A stretch of 64,000 bases of DNA from an uncultured Victivallales bacterium (GTDB lineage: Bacteria > Verrucomicrobiota > Lentisphaeria > Victivallales > UBA1829), in the NCBI GenBank assembly GCA_934644965.1, contig CAKUDG010000009.1:32329-96328 (forward strand), written 5' to 3'. Position 1 is the stretch's first letter. The number at the start of each line of letters is the position of its first letter. This document shows, in pieces, positions 25,789 through 34,824 of the stretch. The position numbers and the translations under genes were made by a program. Under the pieces are notes generated by a model, which ran no database searches, was not told where the DNA came from, and saw only the letters and a list, made by a program, of their open reading frames with translations.

Positions 25789-28005
25789 TCATCCGCGTTT
25801 TGATTCCGGGGGGAAGAGATCTCTGTTTTTGCCTTTCCGCGCCTTTTTCTTCGAATCGGAAGTAGATCCAGCTGGAAGAGGGAGGTCATTGATTCCGGAA
25901 TTTTCCCCATCCCGGAATTTGCGGGCAATGCGTTTTCTGGAGACGGAATAGAAAGGCTTTCCCAGTCTGGGGCCGCGGAAACGCTCCTTTTCACCCGTCT
26001 CCTGGCCTCCGCGTTCCTTTCCGCAGTCCGGACTGGCGTATGGTGGAGGTGCAGGTTGCTCAGGATCTTCCATATCCTCAGCAGGAGAGGAGAGCACGGA
26101 GCGTCTTCCCCCGCGGAAGGATCCCTTGATGAGTGCATGACGGCCGGATGCGGGAATGGAAGAAAACCTTTTTTTCTTTCCTCTTTTTTCATCCTCTTCA
26201 TAGAGCATCCGGACCCGGGGGCCCTCGTCATGACGGCCGTGACGGCGGAAACATTCCTCAAGCCGGACTGCATCGGAGGAATCGACGCTGAAAAACGAAA
26301 AATCGTCATGCACGTCAATCTTTCCGATCCGGTTCTTTCTGAGTCCGGCCCTGCGGAAGAGGAATTCCAGAATTTCCGCCGGTCCGTATCCGGAAGCTCT
26401 TCCTGCGCCGAAATAAAAACGTGTTTCGTCGTCCATCTCTCTGTCTTTTCCGGGAGAAACAGCCTGCCCTCCGGCGCACCTGAATCTTCCGGCATCCTCT
26501 TTTTTTCCTCCCCTTTCTCTCTCCTCTCCGAAGCGCGGTCTGCCGCGCTTCTTCTCAGAAGAGAGAGGAGCACAGCCCTTCTCCAGCAGGGAATCGCCGT
26601 AATGCAGACGCAGAAGCGCCGCAAGCACAAGCCCGGGAGCAACGGCGGCAGCTCCAGATTCCGGATTCGCGGAACATTCGCCTCCAATGGCTGCACTTCC
26701 CGCGTTTTCACCTGCACTTCCCGCGTTTTCACCTGCACTTCCCGCGTTTTCACCTGCACTTCCCGCAGCGAGCAGGGACTCGGCAACAGGCAGATACTCC
26801 TGAAGGCCCTCTTCCCCGGCAATGACGGCGGCGATTTTTTCAGCCGCGCGGCGGCGCCTGGCGCAGACAACTCCGGAAGGGGAAGGAAGCGTTCCTTTGC
26901 GGATTTCCACATTCGCCTCGCGCCGGATCCGGGAAAGCTGACGGAGTTCAGAAGGAGAAACAAACGTCAGAGCCGTCCCGCGTTTCCCCGCCCGTCCGGT
27001 TCTTCCGATGCGGTGGACGTAAGCCTCCGTGGAGAGGGGAATGGAATAATTGATCACATGGGTCAGGCCGCTGACATCGATGCCGCGTGCCGCTACATCC
27101 GTCGCGATCAGGATCCTGAACTTTTGCGCCTTGAAACGGTTGATGACCCGGGTCCGCTGTGCCTGTGCGATATCGCCGTGAAGGGCCTCGACGGCATAAC
27201 CGCGGGCGTTCAGATTTTCCGTGAGATCGTCCACATCATTCCGGGTGCGGCAGAACACCATGGCAAAAAGCCGGTCCTCCATGTCGATCAGACGGGACAG
27301 AGCTTCGAGCCGGTCCTCGCGCCGGACCTCGTAATAGATCTGATCGGTCAGATCGACCGCCAGGCGCTCCGGCTCCGTCCGGACAATCCCGTATCCGGGG
27401 CGCATGAATTTTTCCGCGATTTTCAGAATCGGTTCCGGCATCGTCGCGGAAAACATCAGCATGCGTTTCTCCCGCGGGGTATGAGCAAGAATCGACTCGA
27501 TTTCCTCTATGAATCCCATATTCAGCATTTCATCCGCCTCGTCCAACACGGCGAAACGGAGGGACCCCAGATTCAGAGCCCCCCGGTCAATCAGATCCTG
27601 TATGCGCCCGGGCGTCCCGACGGCGATGTCCAGTCCGGCATGCAGACCCCTCAGCTGAATCTCGATCGCCTGTCCTCCGTACAGCGGAAGCACCTTCAGT
27701 TCCCGCGTCCCTTTCAGGGAATTCAGTTCCTGCGCTGTCTGAAGACAGAGTTCCCTTGTCGGAGACAGAATCAGCGCTCCCGGATCCCGCGCTCCTCCCG
27801 GAAGGGTTTCCAGAATCGGCAGGCCGAAGGCCGCCGTCTTTCCCGTCCCCGTCTGCGCCTGACCAATCAGATCCCTCTCCCCGGAAAGAAGAAGGGGAAT
27901 GGTTTGCTCCTGTATCGGAGTAGGCTCTTCAAAACCTTTGAGACGAAGCGCTTCCAGGAACGTTTCGGAAATCCCGAGAGCACGGAACTCTGCTAAATCA
28001 GTCAT
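25789..28005 (-). CDS. DEAD-box ATP-dependent RNA helicase with DbpA-like RNA-binding domain
   Basis: A 738-residue helicase. The core (residues 1-370) has the Q motif, AQTGTGKT (Walker A), PTRELC, VLDEADEML, MFSATMP and HRIGRTGRAGKRG. A long linker contains tandem AGSAGEN repeats. A DbpA-type RNA-binding fold follows at about 535-615 (GAGRASGYGPAEILEFLFRR, RIGKIDVHDDFSFFSVDS), as in DeaD/CsdA, then a basic tail. Such proteins unwind structured RNA in ribosome assembly or cold adaptation. AAGGG stands 7 bases before the ATG at 28005. Confidence 0.94.
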   Translation of the reverse strand: MTDLAEFRALGISETFLEALRLKGFEEPTPIQEQTIPLLLSGERDLIGQAQTGTGKTAAFGLPILETLPGGARDPGALILSPTRELCLQTAQELNSLKGTRELKVLPLYGGQAIEIQLRGLHAGLDIAVGTPGRIQDLIDRGALNLGSLRFAVLDEADEMLNMGFIEEIESILAHTPREKRMLMFSATMPEPILKIAEKFMRPGYGIVRTEPERLAVDLTDQIYYEVRREDRLEALSRLIDMEDRLFAMVFCRTRNDVDDLTENLNARGYAVEALHGDIAQAQRTRVINRFKAQKFRILIATDVAARGIDVSGLTHVINYSIPLSTEAYVHRIGRTGRAGKRGTALTFVSPSELRQLSRIRREANVEIRKGTLPSPSGVVCARRRRAAEKIAAVIAGEEGLQEYLPVAESLLAAGSAGENAGSAGENAGSAGENAGSAAIGGECSANPESGAAAVAPGLVLAALLRLHYGDSLLEKGCAPLSSEKKRGRPRFGEERERGGKKEDAGRFRCAGGQAVSPGKDREMDDETRFYFGAGRASGYGPAEILEFLFRRAGLRKNRIGKIDVHDDFSFFSVDSSDAVRLEECFRRHGRHDEGPRVRMLYEEDEKRGKKKRFSSIPASGRHALIKGSFRGGRRSVLSSPAEDMEDPEQPAPPPYASPDCGKERGGQETGEKERFRGPRLGKPFYSVSRKRIARKFRDGENSGINDLPLPAGSTSDSKKKARKGKNRDLFPPESKRG
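26691..26766. repeat. 21-bp in-frame tandem repeat inside the helicase gene
   Basis: Three exact copies plus a partial copy of CTGCACTTCCCGCGTTTTCAC. On the coding strand each unit adds the seven residues AGENAGS, so gains or losses of units would change the linker length without breaking the frame. Confidence 0.9.
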
Positions 28006-28544
28006 GCTTTTCCCTTGAATAAAAAAAAGACAGCCGCCGCCCATCTCTTCATCCTGAACAAGACAGGACATGCGGCACAAACGCAAGGCACAGAGAGCAA
28101 AGCCGGAAGCGGATCATTCCGTTCTCCGCGTCCTCCCTCCGTCCTCCGTTCCGTCATCCGATGTAACACAACAAATCATCTTTCCACCGGGAAACGCTTT
28201 GAATGCCTCTCCCTGCGGAAACACGTTTTCTCTCCCGAATCCGTCACGGAAAGAGTCTATAATATACATCCGGAGGAGCGAAATACAACGGGGCGGGGAA
28301 ATGAGTTCTTCATTCTCCGCCCCTTCTTCTCTTTATTTTACTTCTTTATATTTCTTCTTATTTGTCTCCTTAATTTGTCTCCCCCCTGTCTTTGTCTTCT
28401 TCCTTTTGTCCCGCTTGTTCCACTCCTCTCCCCCCCTCTCCGCTGTGTTTCTCCAGGAAGGAAAAGAAAATTCCAGTCCGGCAGGGGGGAGAGGGAGAGG
28501 AGAGAAGCCCGGAAGACCGTATGGTTCCGGCTCACACCCCGTCA
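28006..28544. other. Intergenic region between helicase and TPR genes
   Basis: This 539-base stretch holds the helicase promoter region but no convincing gene. Plus-strand open frames here have low-complexity, phenylalanine-rich translations without ribosome-binding sites. A GC-rich hairpin near 28290-28323 (GGGGCGGGGAA with TTCTCCGCCCC) could end transcription from the TPR gene. Confidence 0.55.
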
Positions 28545-29561
28545 TCAATCGTCGGAAAGCATTTCGAGCCAGAGGACGGCGCTTTCCCGGGACTTGGCAT
28601 CATATTGTTCCCCGTCACGGACGGAAGCGAAAATCTCTCTTGCCTTTGCGAGATTTCTTTCCTGACGGAAGTACAATTCTCCCAGCCGGAGAGTCCATGC
28701 TCCGGACGAGGTGAGTTCCGCCTGTTTTTTTGTATATTTCAGAATTCCGGCAGAGTCTTTGAAGCGATAAGCGGCATTGATCATTGTTCCGGCGATGGAA
28801 CTCTTCTCATTTTTCCCCGCTTCCGGCATGACCAGGAGCTTGTCCGCGAGAGATGCCGCAAGACGATACCCCTCTTCCGGAATCGAGCTCAGCTGCCGGA
28901 CCGCCGCAACCGGATCGGCTTCCTTGAGCCATTCCGCGGGAGGAAGTCCCCCGCACTCTGCCAGACGCTTTTTCCATGCGGCAAGCAGTTCAGCCGAGAC
29001 ATCCTCAAGCGGGAGACCCGCTCTCTCGGAAACATTCCGGATCCGGGAAAGATGCTGGAGTTTCTCCTTTTCACTGACGGACGGATCTTTCATCGCCTCA
29101 CGGGAAAGGGCAATGACTTCTTCATACGTTTTTTTCGCATTGTCCTTTTCGCGGATCTGATTTTGATAGATGTTCCCGATGCGCTCAAGAGTCCGGATTT
29201 TGTCCGGGAGTTTTTCCGATGCGGCCTGTTTCCGGAGCAGAACGATCATTTCATGGAAATATTTCTTCCCCGACTCCAGGTCACGGATGGTGTGCATGCA
29301 GAGACTTGCGATGCGTTCGAGTTCCGTCACGCGGTCCGCATCACTCAGCGGCAATGCCAGGATCTGCCTGCGGAGCGGAAGCGTTTCCACATGTCTACCC
29401 TTTTTCTGAAGTTCCGAAATCTGCAGATTGAGCGCCTTCCTCGCCTGCACCGGATCGGTCTGGGAAGAGGAGGCGGAGGGTGCCCCGGCCGCCGGATCAG
29501 CACCGGCGGCGGAGAACAGAAGAGAAGAGGAAAGAACGGCGAAAATCAGATATTTTTTCAT
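28545..29561 (-). CDS. Secreted TPR-like protein following the DUF4838 gene
   Basis: A 338-residue protein with a signal peptide (MKKYLIFAVLSSSLLFSAAG). The mature part is almost entirely helical, with degenerate tetratricopeptide-type units at about 70-165 (RIGNIYQNQIREKDNAKKTY, EEVIALSREA) and 265-335 (LRLGELYFRQERNLAKAREI). It has no enzyme motif and is probably a scaffold or binding partner in the periplasm. GAGG stands 7 bases before the ATG, which together with the signal peptide decides the start. It lies 31 bases after the DUF4838 enzyme gene and probably shares its transcript. Confidence 0.78.
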   Translation of the reverse strand: MKKYLIFAVLSSSLLFSAAGADPAAGAPSASSSQTDPVQARKALNLQISELQKKGRHVETLPLRRQILALPLSDADRVTELERIASLCMHTIRDLESGKKYFHEMIVLLRKQAASEKLPDKIRTLERIGNIYQNQIREKDNAKKTYEEVIALSREAMKDPSVSEKEKLQHLSRIRNVSERAGLPLEDVSAELLAAWKKRLAECGGLPPAEWLKEADPVAAVRQLSSIPEEGYRLAASLADKLLVMPEAGKNEKSSIAGTMINAAYRFKDSAGILKYTKKQAELTSSGAWTLRLGELYFRQERNLAKAREIFASVRDGEQYDAKSRESAVLWLEMLSDD

Positions 29562-29592
29562 AAGACACCTCGTTTTCAGTAAGGTATGGACA

Positions 29593-31929
29593 TCAGTCCA
29601 TGTTGAGCTGAAGGGTCTGGAATCCGGTGGGTGAATGCCATTGACCGCCGTTCCAGGCACCGCCGTTCCCGACGAACATGGCACCGATTTTGTTCCCCTG
29701 GGAAATGTTCACGCCAATGGAACTCAGGGGAATCCGGACAAGGAAACGCGCGCCGCTCTCCGTGCGGAGGGGCTGGACGGACCATTCGGGAGGATTCTCC
29801 ATTTCCGTCGGGCCCTGCCCGGTGTGGGTTCTCCCGTTCATCATGAAGGCCATGTGGTAGTAGCTTCCGGCGCTGCGGAGATCGCCGTCAAAGAACATTT
29901 CCACGCAGGCGCCCCAGTCGAAGTTGGAAGACATGCCTTTGTCGGGGAGAGCGGCAAGTTTGTCCATCATCTCATGAATTTTCGGGTTGACGAAGTCGAA
30001 GAGCACATACAAATTGCTCCGGTCGTGACGGAAATACACGCGCGTGGGATGCTGCGCGGGAGCCTTCGCATTGCTGACCGCCGTGAAGGATTCGATTTTC
30101 GCGGCCTTTTTCCACTCATCCGAATCAGGATCCAGAGAGACCGGTGCGCCGCTGAGATTCGGGACGGCCAGAGTCTGGCGGTCCGGCAGTTTCTCCGCTT
30201 TTGAAATGAGATCCTCCATCCGGACGCGGTGACGCCGGATCAGTTCACGGGAACCCGGATGAACGGCTGCTTTCTCCGCTTTTGAAAGCGTCTCGCGGAC
30301 AAAGGAGGCAAGATTCTTTTCCACGATATAGTGTTTCGCGGCGGAAACCGGATCGTCATTCCAGAAGCAGCCTGCGGAATCGCTGTTGTAGTTTTCCGCA
30401 AGCTTTTCATAGTAGGAAATCATGAGCGGTGCGGCTTCACGATATGCCCGGCGGCAGAATTCACGCCTTGCTTCCGCCACGTCGATGTCCGGATTCCACA
30501 TCAGGCGCGACATGACCCAGAATTCAATGGCGGAAACATCGTAGACTCCCCCCGGATCATTGTTGTCCGTATCGCCGTAAACCACATCCAGATAGATTCC
30601 CTGGAGTCCGGGCCGGTAATACTGGAAATCCTTCTGCGCCACTTCGCTGATCGCGTGATAGAACTGTGGAGTGCTGGAACAGAGATAATACTCATAGAGT
30701 TCGGCAACAGGCATTCCGGCTTTGCGGAAGGCTTCGGCCTTCTCGTGCCAGACTTTGTTCACCGTGTCGTCGTAGACGGGTTTCTTGTGATTTTTGATGT
30801 ACGGACAGTAGCAGGGGCCGCCGCCGCGGACCTGCACCGCGGGAGCTTCAGCCGTGAAAAGATAGGCCGCGGCGCCGATCGGTTTGACCCATGGAAAACG
30901 TTTTGTCAGGTAGTCGGAAACGGCGTTCGTGAAAAGGGCGTACTGGGTGGAACGGAAATTTTTATCGCCGGGCTGAACGGTCCGGCCGTCCGGGAGTTTG
31001 ATCGGAGCCGTGCAGAGTTCGCATTCGCAGACGTCCCAGTTGTCTCCGAGCCCGATGTTGTAGGAGGTGACCTTCCGCGGATTGCCGAGAACGACTTTCT
31101 CCGCCTCGCGGCAGAAGGCTTTGATCGTTTCCGGATTCATGAAGCAGAGCTGGCAGTCATGATACGTCACACGCTTCCCTTTCACCAGGGGGAAATATTC
31201 CGGATGCTCCTTGCTGTACGGAAGGAGCAGTCCGAGCCCCAGGGAGCCGGAAAGTTCATCCATGTTCCCGACTTTGCGCATGAACGCGAAAAGATCCGGA
31301 GTCATGTTCCCATCCAGCGGACGGCTGAAATTGTTCAGGAGCCGCGCCTGCCAGACGCTGTTCCCGCGGGAATGATTGGTCCAGTACCGGTGTTTCGGAA
31401 AAACGGGCACGTCCACCAGATCCCGGATGCTGTTCTTCAGATCCGGATTCCGGGAATAGATCGTTCCGAAACCGTCTTCAGCTTCGCGTTCGCGGACCCA
31501 GATGATATCGGAATTCCGTTCCAGAAAACGATAGACTCCGTTCAGAACGCCTTTGTTGCGCAAGGCGGCGATGTAAATCCGGTCACCTTCTTCCCGGATG
31601 ATGAATCCATCGCTTTTCCCGATTCGGTCGAACGCCTCTTTGTTCGCCGCCGCGAAACGCGCAACCGCCGGTGAACTCTCCGGCGTCCCCAGAATGATCT
31701 TCACCGGAAGATTCACATCCGGAGAAGAAAAGCGTGGCAGTTCCGCTCCCGAAATCTTTTTCACCCATTTCCCCAGTTCCTCAGCCGCATACTGAAGCTG
31801 CACACGGGGCTTCCCCTGTTCTTCCAGCACAATCCCCGCATGGGGCTTCCCCCCCGACGTCACCTGCAGAGCTTCCGCCGAAAAGCAAAACGCCAGCATG
31901 CAGATGATTCCGAAAAGTCCTTTCTTCAT
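29593..31929 (-). CDS. Secreted DUF4838 glycoside hydrolase-like protein with C-terminal CBM9-like domain
   Basis: A 778-residue protein with a signal peptide (MKKGLFGIICMLAFCFSAEA). Residues 25-140 resemble the alpha-glucuronidase N-terminal domain (LQYAAEELGKWVKKISGAEL, IILGTPESSP). The DUF4838 region (about 170-500) has the typical CECELC cysteine pair, SYNIGLGDNWDVC and GIYLDVVYGD. The last 170 residues have the beta-sandwich pattern of CBM9-like domains (LYVLFDFVNPKI, GACVEMFFDGD). It probably acts on a uronic-acid-containing polysaccharide; activity is inferred from family resemblance only. Confidence 0.88.
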   Translation of the reverse strand: MKKGLFGIICMLAFCFSAEALQVTSGGKPHAGIVLEEQGKPRVQLQYAAEELGKWVKKISGAELPRFSSPDVNLPVKIILGTPESSPAVARFAAANKEAFDRIGKSDGFIIREEGDRIYIAALRNKGVLNGVYRFLERNSDIIWVREREAEDGFGTIYSRNPDLKNSIRDLVDVPVFPKHRYWTNHSRGNSVWQARLLNNFSRPLDGNMTPDLFAFMRKVGNMDELSGSLGLGLLLPYSKEHPEYFPLVKGKRVTYHDCQLCFMNPETIKAFCREAEKVVLGNPRKVTSYNIGLGDNWDVCECELCTAPIKLPDGRTVQPGDKNFRSTQYALFTNAVSDYLTKRFPWVKPIGAAAYLFTAEAPAVQVRGGGPCYCPYIKNHKKPVYDDTVNKVWHEKAEAFRKAGMPVAELYEYYLCSSTPQFYHAISEVAQKDFQYYRPGLQGIYLDVVYGDTDNNDPGGVYDVSAIEFWVMSRLMWNPDIDVAEARREFCRRAYREAAPLMISYYEKLAENYNSDSAGCFWNDDPVSAAKHYIVEKNLASFVRETLSKAEKAAVHPGSRELIRRHRVRMEDLISKAEKLPDRQTLAVPNLSGAPVSLDPDSDEWKKAAKIESFTAVSNAKAPAQHPTRVYFRHDRSNLYVLFDFVNPKIHEMMDKLAALPDKGMSSNFDWGACVEMFFDGDLRSAGSYYHMAFMMNGRTHTGQGPTEMENPPEWSVQPLRTESGARFLVRIPLSSIGVNISQGNKIGAMFVGNGGAWNGGQWHSPTGFQTLQLNMD

Positions 31930-32630
31930 CTCTTCTTTTTTCCTTTCCTTCGCCCGTTGCCATTGTTTCCTGTTCGGAAAACGAATTCATTTTCTGAGTG
32001 CTTTTACGAGAAAGCATCCGACTGAAAAAAAAACTCCTTTCCTTTGCCGGGAGTTTTCGGGACCTTGTCCGGAACAATAAGAGGGTATCATCCAAATGTC
32101 AAATGAAATTTTTATTTTTTTCAGCAAAACTCCGCACCGGGAGCCGCGGCGAAGCACGGACAAAATCAGAAGCTTCTCCCGGAAGAAACTTGACAATCAG
32201 AATTTCATGGAATATAAGTATCTGCAGGAGCCTGAAAAAATGCGTCCTGCCTGGTGACGGAAGAGGGCAAAATCCGGTCCCGCGGACCGCCTGTTCCGAT
32301 ATTTCGCAGAATGCAGTTTCAACGGGCCCGGGCGCACGATGCCCGAACTCCTCTTTTCTGAACCTCCGGAACCGGAAGATAAGGTATTCTGATTTCCGGG
32401 TAATGACAGATGACTAAAGATTGCATTCAGAAAAAAAGTCAATGAGAAAAAAGTTCTCGCTGCCTGAAGGAGTGAAACGATTCAAAAAAACACAGCGGAG
32501 GAAGGAAATTCTTTTGAGCTTTTCCTTCCGGAAGAAGACACAACAGAGATAAAGACAGCAGAGAAAACGGGAAAGAAACGGGGAAAATACAGGAAAAAAA
32601 GGGGAGATCCCTCGGATCATCAGGAAGATC
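31930..32630. other. Divergent intergenic region
   Basis: About 700 bases between the DUF4838 gene (minus) and the first pseudopilin gene (plus). No gene is convincing here; short open frames on both strands are AT-rich and lack start signals. It must hold promoters for both directions, but no clear -35/-10 pair was picked out. Confidence 0.5.
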
Positions 32631-33381
32631 ATGAAAAAGAGACGTAAAAAAAAACACATTCACATTGATTGAACTTCTGGTCGTAATAGCGGTCATAGCG
32701 ATTCTCGCATCTCTGCTTCTGCCGGCACTCCAGAAGGCGAGAGGGACAGCTCTCGGCATCCGCTGCATGGGGAGCAACATCCGCCAGCTGGGTTTTGCCG
32801 CCCAGTTTTATGTGGAAGACTACGACGGATACTTCATCAGCAGCAAGATGTCCAACGGCATGTGGCAGTGGCAGTATCTTCTCAGCCCCTATTTTGGACT
32901 CGAACTCTCCACTCCGCATTATGTGGGGCACAGCATTTTCAACAGCAGAGAAGTCTATCTGGAACCGGACAATTCCGCATGCAAGCGGACAGCCGCTAAC
33001 AGTTATGCCGCCGTCTGCGACAAATTCGCGGACTGGAGCACCGGAGGGCTTCCCGGCTCTCTGAAAATGAAGGAAATGAAGTTTCCTCCCCGGAAGGCCC
33101 TGATCTGGGATTTCACGGAAGCGGTTCCGAATCTGGCTCTTCGATACACAAAAGCCTTCATTCCGGGAATGGGGCGCACCAGTCATGCGGCATCCATTCC
33201 GTTCAATCCCCTGGCATCCACCGTCCAGGAATGGCATAAAAGGGAATATCTCCAGGGGCGGCACGGATTCACGTTCAATGTTGTTTTCGGGGATTTTCAT
33301 GCGGAACGCATGAGTCCTGAAAGGCCGACCCGAGAATATTATCTGCCGCCGCAGGATAAAATGTTTGAACCGCTGAACTGA
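32631..33381 (+). CDS. Pseudopilin-like secreted protein, frameshifted in an A9 run of the leader
   Basis: From 32665 the frame encodes IELLVVIAVIAILASLLLPAL and a pseudopilin body ending in the family's aromatic FGDFHAER motif. No usable ATG exists in that frame. An ATG at 32631 with AGGA 8 bases ahead starts MKKRRKK and then runs out of frame after nine consecutive A (32646-32654). Dropping one A gives MKKRRKKNTFTLIELLVV, a perfect type II secretion prepilin leader. The gene is therefore a recent frameshift, a sequencing error, or is expressed by slippage. It is a close paralogue of the gene at 33673 and lies upstream of the LamG/DUF4091 operon. Confidence 0.8.
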
Positions 33382-33672
33382 ATCTTCCGCCATCGCGTAC
33401 ACAGAGACAGTGTACAGCATGTCCGCTGAACACGGGACGACGGCGGAAAGCTGGAGAAATAACCGAAGAAATCGTTCATGGAAGAACGTCCTTCAGAAAA
33501 TTCCCGGAAAATGACGGATCTGTGGGGACGGGAAATCAGCAGGAAACAACACAGGGGAGGAGAAGGGGTATTTTCTAAGGATGCGGAAGATTATGGAAAA
33601 AAGACGGGGAAAAATGAAAATCATGATGATGGAAGCAAAAGAGAAAAAACTACAGGGAGGAAGAGAAAAATA

Positions 33673-34440
33673 ATGAGAAAAGGGAAACATTTCACTTTGA
33701 TTGAGCTTCTGGTCGTGATAGCGGTCATAGCGATTCTCGCATCACTGCTTCTTCCGGCGCTGGGAAAGGCAAGAGGAACGGCGCTCGGCATCCGCTGTCT
33801 CTCGAATCTCCGTGAAATGGGTTTTGCCGCCCAGACCTATGCGCTGGACAGCAACGGCCATTTTGTGAGTTTCGCCTATCCGATTCCGACGGTGGCATGG
33901 CAGTACCTGCTTACACCATATCTGAGCAAACAGAAATTCGTTCTGAGAAACGCGGGGGATTCCTCTTTCAACCGAATTAAAATCTTTCTGGAACCGGACA
34001 GTTCCGCATGCGTGCGGACGGCAGGCAACAGTTATGCCGCGCAATATGAACTTTTCTCTTTCAAGATGGAAACCGTCGAAGGCACACAGACGAAGGTATA
34101 CCGTCATTCCAGGAAACTTCATGAAATCAAGTCCCCTGCGCGCAAAGTTCTCTTTTGCGATTTCACGAAACCGCTGATTGAAGTGGCGAACCGATTCAAC
34201 AATGCTCTTGTCCCCGGAGCGGGGAGCAGCCCCTGCGCATCCGGAGTGTCCCTTGCCATCTCCGATGCGAACAAGGATGTCCTGACACGGGAATATTATG
34301 AAGGCCGACACGGAAGAACTTTCAATGCCCTGTTCGGAGATTTCCACGCCGAACGCAGCGCTCCCGACAAAGCCGCAAACGAATGGCACGTGAACCGCTA
34401 TTCCGGAGACCGCATGTTCGTGCCCAGAGACACAGATTGA
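33673..34440 (+). CDS. Pseudopilin (type II secretion-type, H-X9-DG-like)
   Basis: A 255-residue protein with the leader MRKGKHFTLIELLVVIA, cleaved before F, and a hydrophobic helix to about residue 30. The body has LGKARGTALGIRCLSNLREMGFAAQ and the C-terminal GRHGRTFNALFGDFHAER block that marks the H-X9-DG group of PVC pseudopilins. It is intact, unlike its tandem paralogue at 32631. GGGAGG is about 13 bases before the ATG. Such solitary pseudopilins are thought to work with a main secretion or fibre system encoded elsewhere; their exact role is unknown. Confidence 0.9.
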   Translation: MRKGKHFTLIELLVVIAVIAILASLLLPALGKARGTALGIRCLSNLREMGFAAQTYALDSNGHFVSFAYPIPTVAWQYLLTPYLSKQKFVLRNAGDSSFNRIKIFLEPDSSACVRTAGNSYAAQYELFSFKMETVEGTQTKVYRHSRKLHEIKSPARKVLFCDFTKPLIEVANRFNNALVPGAGSSPCASGVSLAISDANKDVLTREYYEGRHGRTFNALFGDFHAERSAPDKAANEWHVNRYSGDRMFVPRDTD

Positions 34441-34824
34441 GATAAACGATCTCTCCCCTTTTTCTTAAAAAATCAGCAGGATCCATTTCATGTTGGATCA
34501 AAAGACGCAGCGTCTGTCCGGGATGCAGAAAGATAGGCGGGGAGAAAAAAGCAAAGGAAAACATGGGACACTTTGTTCTTCCCATATTCCGCAGCAGAAA
34601 AGAAGCAGATCTGTCATAAAGTATTTTTTCAAATATTTTTCGGGGAAGTTTGAAATTTCCCGAATGAAGAGTTATGTATTGAAGTTGAAGGGAAAAATAA
34701 AGAAACTGCCCGGAGAAGGTCGAAAGAAAAAAACTTCCTATTCCAGACCCGGGATTGTGCCGTCCGCCACGCCGCAGGACGGGAAGCGGGCCACAACAAA
34801 ACATGATGAGGAGAGGAACTTTTT
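34441..34824. other. Intergenic gap before the DUF4091 operon
   Basis: A 384-base AT-rich gap. GAGAT/ATCTC just after the pseudopilin stop (about 34440-34455), followed by CCCCTTTTT, is a weak candidate terminator. The rest should contain the promoter of the next operon; I see no gene in it. Confidence 0.45.

Noticed and set aside
26056..27996. A 646-codon plus-strand frame opposite the helicase
   Set aside because: Antisense shadow; no ribosome-binding site and no domain.
28015..28714. Plus-strand open frames upstream of the helicase gene
   Set aside because: Low-complexity translations without start signals in a region expected to hold a promoter.
33397..33415. Inverted repeat GTACAC/GTGTAC after the first pseudopilin gene
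   Set aside because: Only six pairs and no T run, so not supported as a terminator; resemblance to the palindrome at 18212 is slight.
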